A stretch of DNA of 60,665 bases from Pseudomonas sp. C2B4 (GTDB lineage: Bacteria; Pseudomonadota; Gammaproteobacteria; Pseudomonadales; Pseudomonadaceae). The stretch's first letter is position 1. Each line of letters opens with the position of its first letter. The stretch is taken from the NCBI RefSeq assembly GCF_013359695.1, contig NZ_JABFMU010000041.1:1-60665 (forward strand). Reading direction: 5' to 3'. The notes beneath the pieces are model-generated. The model searched no databases. It was not told the origin of the DNA and saw only the letters and a program-made list of their open reading frames with translations. The translations under genes were made by a program, and so were the position numbers. Of the stretch, positions 50,250-59,130 are shown piece after piece.

Positions 50250-51479
50250 ATGGATTTCGCTTATTCGCCCAAGGTTCAGGAACTGCGTGAGCGCGTGACT
50301 GCGTTCATGGACACCTACGTGTATCCCGCCGAAGCCGTGTTCGAACGTCAGGTCGCCGAGGGCGATCGCTGGCAGCCGACGGCGATCATGGAAGAACTCA
50401 AACTCAAGGCCAAGGCCGAAGGCCTGTGGAATTTGTTTCTGCCTGAGTCGGAGCTCGGCGCCGGCCTGACCAACCTCGAATACGCGCCGCTGGCGGAAAT
50501 CATGGGTCGCTCGTTGCTGGGGCCCGAGCCGTTCAACTGCTCGGCGCCGGACACCGGCAACATGGAAGTGCTGGTGCGCTACGCCAATGAAGAACAGAAA
50601 CAGCGCTGGCTCGAACCATTGCTGCGCGGTGAGATCCGCTCGGCATTCGCCATGACCGAACCGGACGTGGCGTCCTCCGATGCCACCAACATGGCGGCCC
50701 GCGCAGTGCGCGATGGCGACGAGTGGGTGATCAACGGCAAGAAATGGTGGACCTCCGGCGCCTGTGATCCGCGCTGCAAGATTCTGGTCTTCATGGGCCT
50801 GAGCAACCCGGATGCACCGCGTCACGCGCAGCACTCAATGATTCTGGTGCCGGTCGATACCCCCGGTGTGAAAATCGTGCGTCCGTTGCCGGTGTTCGGT
50901 TATGACGATGCGCCCCACGGTCACGCCGAAGTCTTGTTCGAAAACGTGCGGGTACCCTACGAAAACGTCCTGCTGGGCGAAGGACGCGGCTTCGAGATTG
51001 CTCAGGGCCGCCTGGGCCCGGGCCGGATTCACCACTGCATGCGTTCGATCGGCATGGCGGAACGCGCGCTGGAGCTGATGTGCAAACGCTCGGTGAACCG
51101 CACGGCGTTCGGCAAGCCGCTGGCGCGCCTGGGCGGCAATATCGACAAGATCGCCGACTCGCGGATGGAAATCGACATGGCTCGCCTGCTGACGTTGAAA
51201 GCGGCGTACATGATGGACACCGTCGGCAACAAGGTGGCCAAGAGCGAAATCGCGCAGATCAAGGTGGTGGCGCCGAACGTTGCTTTGCGGGTGATCGACC
51301 GGGCAATCCAGATTCATGGCGGGGCAGGGGTTTCCAATGATTTCCCGCTGGCCTACATGTATGCGATGCAGCGCACCCTGCGCCTGGCCGACGGCCCGGA
51401 CGAAGTGCACCGCGCGGCGATCGGCAAGTTTGAAATCGGCAAGTACGTGCCGAAAGAGATGTTGCGTAGCGGGCAGTAA
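50250..51479 (+). CDS. Acyl-CoA dehydrogenase (ACAD10/11-like)
   Basis: 409 residues. The acyl-CoA dehydrogenase N, M and C domains are all present: AFAMTEPDVASSDATNMAAR for FAD contact, RTAFGKPLARLGGNIDKIAD, and QIHGGAGVSNDFPLAYMYAM near the C-terminus. ATG 50250 (MDFAYSPK) is preferred over 50208; AGAAGGT lies about ten bases upstream. It is longer than LiuA and from a different subfamily, with a chain preference I cannot tell. It is probably controlled by the divergent LysR gene. Confidence 0.92.
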   Translation: MDFAYSPKVQELRERVTAFMDTYVYPAEAVFERQVAEGDRWQPTAIMEELKLKAKAEGLWNLFLPESELGAGLTNLEYAPLAEIMGRSLLGPEPFNCSAPDTGNMEVLVRYANEEQKQRWLEPLLRGEIRSAFAMTEPDVASSDATNMAARAVRDGDEWVINGKKWWTSGACDPRCKILVFMGLSNPDAPRHAQHSMILVPVDTPGVKIVRPLPVFGYDDAPHGHAEVLFENVRVPYENVLLGEGRGFEIAQGRLGPGRIHHCMRSIGMAERALELMCKRSVNRTAFGKPLARLGGNIDKIADSRMEIDMARLLTLKAAYMMDTVGNKVAKSEIAQIKVVAPNVALRVIDRAIQIHGGAGVSNDFPLAYMYAMQRTLRLADGPDEVHRAAIGKFEIGKYVPKEMLRSGQ

Positions 51480-51496
51480 AATCGCGGCGCCTGCCA

Positions 51497-51559
51497 TTCG
51501 CGAGCAGGCTCGCTCCCACAGGAGTGCGCTAAACCTGTGGGAACGAGCCTGCTCGCGAA
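51497..51559. repeat. REP inverted pair (REPIN)
   Basis: Reverse copy at 51497-51519 and forward variant at 51537-51559, only 17 bases apart, between two convergent genes. Confidence 0.92.
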
Positions 51560-51592
51560 GGCGGCAGCCCATTCAACACAGCAACACCTGAT

Positions 51593-52933
51593 TCAATACA
51601 CCCACACCTCAACCCGCCGATTCTTGATCCGTCCTTCATCCGCGCTGTTCGCCGCCACGGGCATCTCCGCGCCGAAGCCGCGAATCTCACGCAGCACCAC
51701 ACCGCTTTTCACCAGTTCCCGCCGCACCGCCATGGCCCGCAGTTTCGACAACAGGTCGGCGCGTGCCGGGTCGCTCTTGGCGTCGCCAAAACCCACCAGC
51801 GTGACTCGCCGATCGGTCTTGTCATGCTGCTTTATATAGTCGAGCACTCGCGACAGGTCCTGTCGGGCCTTGTTATCAAGGCTGGCGCTGCCTTCTTCGA
51901 AACGAAAGTTCACCGTCAATCGCTGGGCGTGACGGCTGAGTCCCTGGTAACCCTCGGGCATCAGCGCATTGGGGGTGACGGCCATGGCCTGCACGGTCTG
52001 GGCGATGAAACCGTTGGCGGCAACAATCGCCTGGCCCTGGCTGCTTTGGGCGAATGCGACCAGCGCCTCGGCCCAGGGATTTGTCCTGTCAGGCGGCAAG
52101 TAAAGGAACAAGCGGCGGGACAGTGGATAGTCTTCGGTGGCAATCAGGCTGTTGAGGGGAAGCATCGCCTGGGATTGGCCATCGACAATCGCCACGGCTT
52201 TGGCCTGGCGCACGTAAGGCAAGCCAATGAAGCCAATGCCTTGCGGGTCGAGGCTGACCGCATCGGATAATTGCTCGCTGGATTCGAAGCGTTTCGCGGT
52301 GCTGCTCAGGGTTTTCCCGCGGCCACTGAGTACCAATTCCTTGAAGGTGTCATAGGTGCCGGACTGATCATCCCGCGCATATAAATGAATCGTCCCGCCG
52401 CTGCCGCCGAGTTCTTCCCAGGTTTTGACTTCGCCGCTGAACAGGCGCGCCAGTTGTACCGTGTCGAGTTGGTTCAACGGGTTTTGCGGGTGAAGGATGA
52501 TCGCCAACCCGTCGATGGCGATCACCTGTTCCGCACCGGGGCTTTTCAGATCGCCCAGGGATTGCAGACTCGCCAGTTCACTGTCCTTGATCGGACGCGA
52601 AGACGCCGCGAGATCGGCGCTGCCGGTTTTCAATGCGCTGAAACCGGTGCTGGAGCCGTGGGCCGCCAGCTCCACCTCGACCCGCTGCCCCTGGACGGAT
52701 TCACCGACGATCCGCAGTTCATTGGTGTTGTCCGGGGTCTCACGGTGTACGTTGACCAGCCCCTGTTGGCGCAACAACCCCTCGACCAGCGCCGGCCCCA
52801 ATGCCGCGCCGATGGTGTTGGAACCCTGGATGCGCAGCACCGGGCCCGGTCCGGACGTCGGCAAGTCACCGGCCGAAGCCGTCAGTGGCAGCCAGTGGCA
52901 CAGCATCAACAGGATCAACACGCGCAGCGTCAT
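51593..52933 (-). CDS. PstS-like phosphate-binding protein fused to OmpA-like domain
   Basis: 446 residues. A signal peptide (about 1-21) is followed by a PBP-like domain (about 30-290) with PstS-type phosphate-loop features: RIQGSNTIG, GSSTGFSAL and RDDQSGTYDTFKELVL. The C-terminal OmpA domain (about 320-446, FEEGSASLDNKARQDLSRVL, GFGDAK, NRRVEVWVY) should bind peptidoglycan. The fusion suggests a periplasmic phosphate or oxyanion sensor tethered to the wall. No pst transporter genes are adjacent. AAGGTG precedes the ATG. Confidence 0.88.
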   Translation of the reverse strand: MTLRVLILLMLCHWLPLTASAGDLPTSGPGPVLRIQGSNTIGAALGPALVEGLLRQQGLVNVHRETPDNTNELRIVGESVQGQRVEVELAAHGSSTGFSALKTGSADLAASSRPIKDSELASLQSLGDLKSPGAEQVIAIDGLAIILHPQNPLNQLDTVQLARLFSGEVKTWEELGGSGGTIHLYARDDQSGTYDTFKELVLSGRGKTLSSTAKRFESSEQLSDAVSLDPQGIGFIGLPYVRQAKAVAIVDGQSQAMLPLNSLIATEDYPLSRRLFLYLPPDRTNPWAEALVAFAQSSQGQAIVAANGFIAQTVQAMAVTPNALMPEGYQGLSRHAQRLTVNFRFEEGSASLDNKARQDLSRVLDYIKQHDKTDRRVTLVGFGDAKSDPARADLLSKLRAMAVRRELVKSGVVLREIRGFGAEMPVAANSADEGRIKNRRVEVWVY

Positions 52934-53040
52934 GCCGGCACCTTACATAGCCAAAAGAGGTGTCGGGAGATTAAGTCAGTAAGGTTGCTGAAAGATGACA
53001 GTTTTCAGTGTGGAAGCCAGCGTGGACCGCGTTATCGTTC

Positions 53041-53120
53041 TTCGCGAGCAGGCTCGCTCCCACAGTTGATCTCCATGAGACAGGATTTTGATCCATTGTG
53101 GGAGCGAGCCTGCTCGCGAA
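53041..53120. repeat. REP inverted pair (REPIN)
   Basis: Reverse copy at 53041-53063 and forward copy at 53098-53120, between the PstS-OmpA gene start region and the curli operon terminator. Confidence 0.92.
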
Positions 53121-53156
53121 GACGGCCTGACAGACGCTGAACCGCTTGAGTCAAAC

Positions 53157-53192
53157 GAAAAAAACCGCGACCCTCCCCCAAGGACCGCGGTT
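53157..53192 (-). terminator. Intrinsic terminator of the curli-like operon
   Basis: On the minus strand AACCGCGG and CCGCGGTT-type arms (53163-53169 with 53186-53192) enclose a GC-rich loop and are followed by a T run (53164-53158). Confidence 0.8.
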
Positions 53193-53208
53193 GTTTCATG
53201 CCCCGCAA

Positions 53209-54657
53209 TTAACGCTGGAACACCGTTGCCTGGTTGGCGTCGCCCATCTGTTGAATGGTCGCGGTCTGGGTCATGCCGGCCTGGTCGACGCTGGCGATGT
53301 TGCCGGTGCCGCCCTGGGTGACGTAGGCCACGTTCATGGTGTCAGCCTGTTTGACGGTGATCATGTTGTCGTCGCCATACAGCTGGGTGGTGTACGCCTG
53401 GTTGCCGGTGCCTTCCTGATTGAACTCGGTGCTGTTGCCGGTGCCTTCGGTGCTGCCCTGGGCCAGGTTGGTGGTGCCGCGCTGGTCGGCGATCAGGACG
53501 TTGTCGGTGCCGTTTTGATCGAAGTACAACTCGTTGTAGGCGTCGGCCTGGCTGACCGTGGTTTTGTTGCCGTAGCCGATCTGGTTGGTGGTCATGAGCT
53601 GGCCGACACCATCCTGTTTGAAGCTGGCGACGTTGCCGTCGCCGTTCTGGTTGACGGTGGCGACCTGGCCGCTGCCGAACTGGCCGCCCAGTTGCGGGCC
53701 TTTCCAGTTACTGGCGTAGACCTTGTTGTCGTTACCCACCGAGTTGGTGTTGAGCACGTGGCTGTCGCCGCTCTGGTAGGTGAAGTGCGTGTTGCCGGCG
53801 CCTTCTTGATAAATCCCGAGCGTGGAGCCGACGGATGCGTACTGGTCGGCGTAAACAGCGTTCAGGTCGCCGATTTGCAGAACAGTGGCGACGTTGCTTT
53901 CACCGAAGCTCTGGTCGACGATGGTTTCGTTGGTCTGCCCTTCCTGGTTGATGGTGGCCTGGCTGCCGACCTGGGTGTCTTGCCAGACTTCGGTGCCGTT
54001 GTAGTCGCCGTACTGGTTGATCGTCAGGTTACCCCCTACGCCGGAGCGCTGGTCGCCGTAGGCATAGTTGGTGCTGCCGGACTGGTTGATCTCGATCTGG
54101 CCGCCCATGTGATTGATCTGTTCGGCAGTGGCGTAGTTGGTGTCGCCGTACTGGATGATCACCGCGTTGTTGGCTGTACCCAGCTCGACCTGTTCGATGT
54201 TGGCTTCGTTGCTGTCACCGTACTGGTAGGTCTGGCCGGACGTGCCTTCCTGGGTGTCCTGATACACGAACGAGAAGTTGCCGTTGCCTGTCTGTTCCTG
54301 CAAGGCCTCGCCACCCCCGACACCGACGGACTGGCTGGCGTGGGCGGTGTTGAACGTGCCGACCTGGGTCTGGGTGATGGTGCTGTTGTCTTCGTACAGT
54401 TGCTCGGCGTAGCCGGCGTTGTAGTCACCGGTCTGGGTCTGGGTAATGGTGCTGGTAGCCGAGGTTTGCACGGCGGCCGCATCGTTGCCTTCACCCAGTT
54501 GCTCCTGGGTGGCGGTACTGAACGGCGCCAGGCTCTGTTTCACGTCGGCGATGTTGGCGGTACCGGACTGGTCTTGGGTGGACACGCTGTCGTCGGCCAA
54601 GGCCTGGGCACTGACAATGACCAGGATGGCGGCGGTGAGGGGCGTCAGTTTGAACAT
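53209..54657 (-). CDS. Large curlin-repeat amyloid subunit (CsgA-like)
   Basis: 482 residues. A signal peptide (about 1-21, ending SAQALA) is followed by roughly 20 curlin-type repeats of about 20-23 residues with the pattern xxIxQxGxxNxA, for example TINQEGQTNETIVDQ and VATVNQNGDGNVASFKQDG. E. coli CsgA has five repeats in 151 residues, so this is far larger. It should be secreted and polymerise as amyloid. GGAGG precedes the ATG. It is the last gene of the operon after a CsgB-like gene. The csgEFG secretion genes are not in the window. Confidence 0.9.
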   Translation of the reverse strand: MFKLTPLTAAILVIVSAQALADDSVSTQDQSGTANIADVKQSLAPFSTATQEQLGEGNDAAAVQTSATSTITQTQTGDYNAGYAEQLYEDNSTITQTQVGTFNTAHASQSVGVGGGEALQEQTGNGNFSFVYQDTQEGTSGQTYQYGDSNEANIEQVELGTANNAVIIQYGDTNYATAEQINHMGGQIEINQSGSTNYAYGDQRSGVGGNLTINQYGDYNGTEVWQDTQVGSQATINQEGQTNETIVDQSFGESNVATVLQIGDLNAVYADQYASVGSTLGIYQEGAGNTHFTYQSGDSHVLNTNSVGNDNKVYASNWKGPQLGGQFGSGQVATVNQNGDGNVASFKQDGVGQLMTTNQIGYGNKTTVSQADAYNELYFDQNGTDNVLIADQRGTTNLAQGSTEGTGNSTEFNQEGTGNQAYTTQLYGDDNMITVKQADTMNVAYVTQGGTGNIASVDQAGMTQTATIQQMGDANQATVFQR

Positions 54658-54684
54658 GATGAATCCTCCAGGTGGTGCAGTGCT

Positions 54685-55146
54685 TTAGCGATATTGAGTG
54701 ACCGATACGCTCATTCCATTTCCTGCCTGGGTCACAGCACTTTGCTGCCCCGTGCCGGCCTGGACGATGTTGGCGTCGTTGTTGTTGCCGTTCTGGGATA
54801 TCTGCGCGCGGTTGTGGCTGCCGGTCTGGGTAATCGACGCGGCGTTGCCGGAACCTTGCTGGTTGATCAAGGCCATCAGGTCGCTGCCTTGTTGCAGGAT
54901 GTACGCTTCCTGATTGCTTCCCGACTGCACGATCTGGCCGAGTAGCGACTGGCCGTTCTGTTGCAACAGCGCGATGTTGGCCTGGCCGTTCTGGTCGATC
55001 AGGGCTTGCTGGCCCACCGGTGGTGGCAGCTCGCCGAGATCGGCGCCAGGCGCCAGGTCATCGTTTTCCATCAAATCGTCGGCACGCACGCCTGCGCTGC
55101 TGCAAAGCAGGAGCAGGCAGAGCAGGGCGGCGGTCGACGTTTTCAT
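54685..55146 (-). CDS. Curlin-repeat minor subunit/nucleator (CsgB-like)
   Basis: 153 residues. A signal peptide (about 1-23), a short acidic linker (DDLMENDDLAPGADLGELPP) and five curlin repeats (ALIDQNGQANIALLQQNGQS, ASITQTGSHNRAQISQNGNN). Size and repeat number match CsgB/CsgA of enterics. AGGAG lies eight bases before ATG 55146; an ATG at 55179 would precede a poorer leader. It lies 27 bases upstream of the larger curlin gene. Confidence 0.9.
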   Translation of the reverse strand: MKTSTAALLCLLLLCSSAGVRADDLMENDDLAPGADLGELPPPVGQQALIDQNGQANIALLQQNGQSLLGQIVQSGSNQEAYILQQGSDLMALINQQGSGNAASITQTGSHNRAQISQNGNNNDANIVQAGTGQQSAVTQAGNGMSVSVTQYR

Positions 55147-55207
55147 GGCATGCTCCTTTTGCTGGAGACCTGCCCCCATCGACTCGGCGAGTCGATGGGG
55201 CGCGGAC

Positions 55208-57457
55208 TCAGTTCGAGATCACCTGCACCGTGCGCACGGTGCCTTGGGACGAGGTGATGGTGGCTGTCGGGTTCGCCGACGGGATCACCGTGGTGCTGTT
55301 GCTCACTGTCAGTCTCCAGCGTCCGGTCAGCGGCACCGTCGTGCTACCCAGGGTCACCAGCCCGGTCGGGGTGGTCACCTGGATGGTGATGGTGTTGCCG
55401 GTGGTCACCGATGACGTGCCAGTGAAGTCCCAGTTGAAGCGGTTGTTGGAGCGCGCCGTCACCGTGGCTGCCGTCACCGCGAAGGTTTCCGCGGCAGGCC
55501 GTGGCGAGACTTGCACCGTGACCGTGGCCGGCGACGTCGACACAGCTCCGAAGCTGTCCCGGACGAAGTAGGTGAAGGTTGTGGTGAAGGCCGTGGTGAC
55601 GGTGGCCGGTGGGTTGTAGGTCAGGACCGTGCCGTTACTGGTGACGGTGCCGCGACCTGGCGTTGGTTGGCTGAAGCTGGCGATGGCGAGCGGCAGGTTG
55701 CCTTCCGGGTCGGTGTCGTTGGCCAGCACGTTGATCGGTACCGACACACCCAGGGTCGCGATGCCGTCAGCGACGGCCGTTGGAGCCTGGTTAGGCGCCA
55801 CGGTGATGGTCACGGTCCCCGCCGTGGTCGAAGCCAGGCCCTTGGCGTCTTGAGCCTTGTAGGTGAAGGACGTGGTCAGCAGTGCGTTCACCACGGCCGG
55901 TGGGGTGTAGACCACGGCGGTGGTGCCGCTCATCGCCACGGTGCCCTGGCCGGGGGCCGGTTGGGTCAGCTCGGTGATGGTCAGTGGCGTGTTGCCGTCC
56001 GGATCGGTGTCGTTGGTCAGCGGGCTGAGGGTGATTGGCACGCCGAAGGTGGTGCTGCCGGTGTCGGCGTTGGAGATCGGCGCCTGGTTCTCGCCGGTGT
56101 CCGGTGCCGTGCCGACGACAACGACTGGTTCTGTATCGCTACCGCCCGCAGACGATTTGATCGTCACGGTGGCAGGTGGCTGCGGCAGGTCGGCAACCGT
56201 CAGGGTTTGCAGGGTGCCGGCTTTCGTCAGCCGTCCGTAGCCCTGGGCGACCATGTCCGGCACCAACACTTCATCGGTGGAGGTGGCTTCGATCAGCAGG
56301 CTGTGATTGCTCCAGCTGTAGCGAGCGGTCTGGACTTTCACCACGTCGGTGACTTTGCTCGACACGGCCGTCGGTTTTTTTATGCCACTCGGATCGGTCG
56401 CGGTGACCACCACTACCGGAGGCACGGAGGCACCCGTCAGGCGACTGGCGAAGAACTGGCCGTTGTTGTCGCCGAGCATGTTGGTCAGGCAAGGTGTCGG
56501 TGGCGTTCCGGGAACCAGTGCCACGGTTTCGCGGAAGCACAGGGTCGAACTGGCGGCCGATTTGCCAAAGACTTCGACTCGAGTGCTGCTGCTGCCCGGA
56601 CCCGAAGAAGTGCGACGGTACGTGGCGCGGCCGATTTCCGCGATGGTTGGCGCGCGGCTGTCGAGGATCTTGCCGGAAACGGTAAACAGACTGGTCTCGA
56701 TGGTCCCGGGCGGGCCCTGGACGCGCAGGAAGTTGGTGTTGAACGGGCTGCCGGTGACGGCTTCGGAAAGGTTCGGGTCGCCGACGAATCTATCCATGGT
56801 CTGGGTGTCTGGGTTCAATTCGGGGTAGGGGCCGTTGACACTTTGCAGGAAGGGCCCGACCTGACCGCTAAGGGCACCGGAGAAGTTGCCCGGTGCGCCA
56901 ATGCCGATGTCGCGGGTGATGTTGATCGCCCGACGGCCCGGGGTGGTGACGGTGACCGTTTCCACGCCGTATGGGTGGGTGATGGTGTAGGTCCCGGCCA
57001 CAGGTACGTTCACCCGCAGGCGAATCCGCGCGAAGCTGGCCTGATCGCCGTCGACAGGGTTTTCCGCAGCAAATGCCGCTTCGATCCCGGCCACGTAGGC
57101 ATCCACGCCGTAGCCGGCGACATCGTTGATGCTGGTCTCGGCAAGGAACCAGAACGCCTCTGGTGGCCAGTTATCCGGGAACACCATCGGCTGGGTGTCG
57201 TCGAAGACCCCTGGCTCAGGGTTCAGGATGCACATATAGGCGGGCGCGCCAGGAGCGCCGGGTGCCCGCGAACTGGTCGCCCGTGACTGGCACAGTTCCA
57301 GCTTCAGCAGATTGTTGTCCTGATACCACATGGGGAATTTCCCCGTGGCAAAGGTGTAGGGGCCGGGGTCGACGGCAGCGAGTTGCGCGAACGCACTGCC
57401 CGACAGGGAGAGAGTCAGCCCGAGCGCGTTGAGCGCGAAGCGTGGCCACTTGTTCAT
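55208..57457 (-). CDS. Secreted protein with conserved N-terminal domain and cadherin-like/Ig repeats
   Basis: 749 residues. A signal peptide (about 1-24) is followed by a domain of about 300 residues shared with the upstream 448-residue protein (VDPGPYTFATGKFPMWYQD, GAPGAPAYMCILNPEPGVFD). Then come two Ig/cadherin-like repeats (about 475-570 and 575-660, each with NDTDPDGN or NDTDPEGN motifs and FTYKAQDAKG or FTYFVRDSFG). A C-terminal beta domain ends at 749. AGGAGG is five bases before ATG 57457. It is probably an extracellular or surface matrix protein made with the curlin subunits. Confidence 0.87.
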   Translation of the reverse strand: MNKWPRFALNALGLTLSLSGSAFAQLAAVDPGPYTFATGKFPMWYQDNNLLKLELCQSRATSSRAPGAPGAPAYMCILNPEPGVFDDTQPMVFPDNWPPEAFWFLAETSINDVAGYGVDAYVAGIEAAFAAENPVDGDQASFARIRLRVNVPVAGTYTITHPYGVETVTVTTPGRRAINITRDIGIGAPGNFSGALSGQVGPFLQSVNGPYPELNPDTQTMDRFVGDPNLSEAVTGSPFNTNFLRVQGPPGTIETSLFTVSGKILDSRAPTIAEIGRATYRRTSSGPGSSSTRVEVFGKSAASSTLCFRETVALVPGTPPTPCLTNMLGDNNGQFFASRLTGASVPPVVVVTATDPSGIKKPTAVSSKVTDVVKVQTARYSWSNHSLLIEATSTDEVLVPDMVAQGYGRLTKAGTLQTLTVADLPQPPATVTIKSSAGGSDTEPVVVVGTAPDTGENQAPISNADTGSTTFGVPITLSPLTNDTDPDGNTPLTITELTQPAPGQGTVAMSGTTAVVYTPPAVVNALLTTSFTYKAQDAKGLASTTAGTVTITVAPNQAPTAVADGIATLGVSVPINVLANDTDPEGNLPLAIASFSQPTPGRGTVTSNGTVLTYNPPATVTTAFTTTFTYFVRDSFGAVSTSPATVTVQVSPRPAAETFAVTAATVTARSNNRFNWDFTGTSSVTTGNTITIQVTTPTGLVTLGSTTVPLTGRWRLTVSNSTTVIPSANPTATITSSQGTVRTVQVISN

Positions 57458-57492
57458 GATGCCTCCTGATGCGGATTTGGGCATGAGAGCGT

Positions 57493-58839
57493 TCATTCCA
57501 CGATGACCACTGGTTCGGTATCGCTGCCGCCGTTGGATGACGTCACGGTGACCCTGGCCGGTGGAATCGGCGTGATGCCGGTCGACAGGATTTTTTCCGC
57601 GCCATCACCGAGCAGATCGCCGATGGTGGCACCGCTGCCGGAAGTGGCGGTGAGTACGGGGGGGGAGGTTTCATCGCTGGTCGAGGCCACGATGGTGAGC
57701 TGACCTCCGTTGAGCTTGTACTCGGCACGGGAAATCACCACCAGGTCAGTCAGCTTCGGCGACACAGTGGTCGGCGTGCTGGTGGGAATGGCCAGATGGT
57801 TGTCGGCGGTCACCCGCAAGGTGCTCGGCAACGTCGGATTGGTCGGGGATTGGGTGTACCAATGGCCGGTGGTGTCAGCCTCGGTGAGGTTCAGTACCGG
57901 GCTGTTGCTGTCCAGGGTCACGGTGGCCGGCTGTGGCGGGGCCATCACGAACACATCCTGCTGGGCCACCGGGGCGCTTGCCCCGGCCTTGCGCGAGTAG
58001 GTGCTGCGCTCGGCAACGATCGGGGTGGGACGCGCCACCGTTGACAACTTGCCGGAGATGGCCATCACCGTTGTGCGCAAATCCAGCCCGTTAGGCCCTT
58101 CGATGCGGATGTAGTTGGTGTTGAAGGGGCTGCCGGTGAACGCTTCTTCCAGGTTTGGATCGCCAACGAATTGATCGGCCACACCGGTCAACGGGTTCAT
58201 CTCGGTGTACGGGCCGTTGAGGCTGCGCAGGAATGGGCCGATGTCGCTTTTGAGCGCACCGTCGTAGGTTTTCGGCGAGCCGATGCCGATGTCGCGGGTC
58301 ATGTTGATCGCGCGGCGTCCGCCAGCGGGAACGTCAAAGATGTCGACGCCGTAGGGGTGGGTGATGGTGTATACCCCGGCGGTGGGCACATCGACCCGAA
58401 TACGGATACGGCCAAAACTGACCTGGTCGCCGTCGTGCACATCTTCCGCGGCGAAGGCTGCTTCGACAGCGCTGACATAGGTCAGGTCGATGCCCCGTGC
58501 CGCGTCGACGATTGAACCGTCGCCGGTGAACCAGAACGTCTCATCGGGAAAGTTGTCAGGAAAAGCGATGTCCTTCGTGTCGTCGAAAACACCGGGAGCC
58601 GGATTCAAAATGCACATGTAAGCCGGCGCGCCGGGCGCGCCGGCAACCCTGGAACTGACAGCTTTTGACAAGCAGAGGTCAAGGGTTCGACCGTGGGTGT
58701 CCTGATACCAGGCAGCGAAGCCACCGGTGGCAGGCGAGTAGGGACCGGGGTCTACAGCAAACAGCGCAGCCTGGGCAACGCCTTGGGCCAGAGCGCTCAC
58801 AGCCAGTGCGATCGCGGTTTTGGAGAGTAAAGGGTGCAT
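57493..58839 (-). CDS. Secreted protein sharing the N-terminal domain of its neighbour
   Basis: 448 residues. A signal peptide (about 1-24, MHPLLSKTAIALAVSALAQG) is followed by the same domain of about 300 residues as in the 749-residue protein (FAVDPGPYSPATGGFAAWYQ, PYMCILNP-like segment, TRDIGIGSPKTYDGAL). The end, SSNGGSDTEPVVIVE, matches the place where Ig repeats begin in the neighbour, so this is a repeat-less paralogue. The open frame runs on to 59493, but that extension crosses the sigma-54 promoter and is not protein-like. First gene of the operon. Function unknown. Confidence 0.85.
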   Translation of the reverse strand: MHPLLSKTAIALAVSALAQGVAQAALFAVDPGPYSPATGGFAAWYQDTHGRTLDLCLSKAVSSRVAGAPGAPAYMCILNPAPGVFDDTKDIAFPDNFPDETFWFTGDGSIVDAARGIDLTYVSAVEAAFAAEDVHDGDQVSFGRIRIRVDVPTAGVYTITHPYGVDIFDVPAGGRRAINMTRDIGIGSPKTYDGALKSDIGPFLRSLNGPYTEMNPLTGVADQFVGDPNLEEAFTGSPFNTNYIRIEGPNGLDLRTTVMAISGKLSTVARPTPIVAERSTYSRKAGASAPVAQQDVFVMAPPQPATVTLDSNSPVLNLTEADTTGHWYTQSPTNPTLPSTLRVTADNHLAIPTSTPTTVSPKLTDLVVISRAEYKLNGGQLTIVASTSDETSPPVLTATSGSGATIGDLLGDGAEKILSTGITPIPPARVTVTSSNGGSDTEPVVIVE

Positions 58840-58897
58840 GAGTATTCCCTCTATCAGAGTACCTGCCCCTTGGATGTGGGTCAGTTGGCAGGTCTTC

Positions 58898-58913
58898 GGC
58901 AACTCCCATGCCA
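58898..58913 (-). promoter_or_regulatory. Sigma-54 promoter of the curli-like operon
   Basis: Minus-strand TGGCATG-GGAG-TTGCC; GG and GC are exactly placed and only the sixth and last bases differ from TGGCACG-N4-TTGCW. The implied start is near 58887, about 48 bases before the first gene. Confidence 0.83.
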
Positions 58914-58964
58914 ATTGGCGAAAACAGCGGTGAGAGGCCCGGTACACCAGCGTTCGCCAAACAA

Positions 58965-59018
58965 TGGGGAAGCGATTCCCCAATTGTGGGAACGGGCCTC
59001 TTTCCCCAGCATTGGGGA
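58965..59018. promoter_or_regulatory. Tandem palindromes, candidate activator sites
   Basis: TGGGGAA-GCGA-TTCCCCA (58965-58982) and TCCCCA-GCAT-TGGGGA (59003-59018), centres about 37 bases apart and 60-100 bases upstream of the -24 element. A third inverted pair, TTGGCGAA (58915-58922) and TTCGCCAA (58953-58960), lies closer to the promoter. Confidence 0.6.
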
Positions 59019-59130
59019 CAGATGGGGCAACGGGGCAGGGCGGGGAAAGGTGAGGGGCAGCAACCCGAAGTCGGGCAAACAGCCAGCATTGGGCTATAAA
59101 CCTATAGGGGCCGCTCGGGACAAAACACTC

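Noticed and set aside
53146..54945. Long open frame of 599 residues opposite the curlin genes
   Set aside because: It is an antisense product of the repeated curlin codons (repeated Val/Gly/Ala pattern) with no ribosome site.
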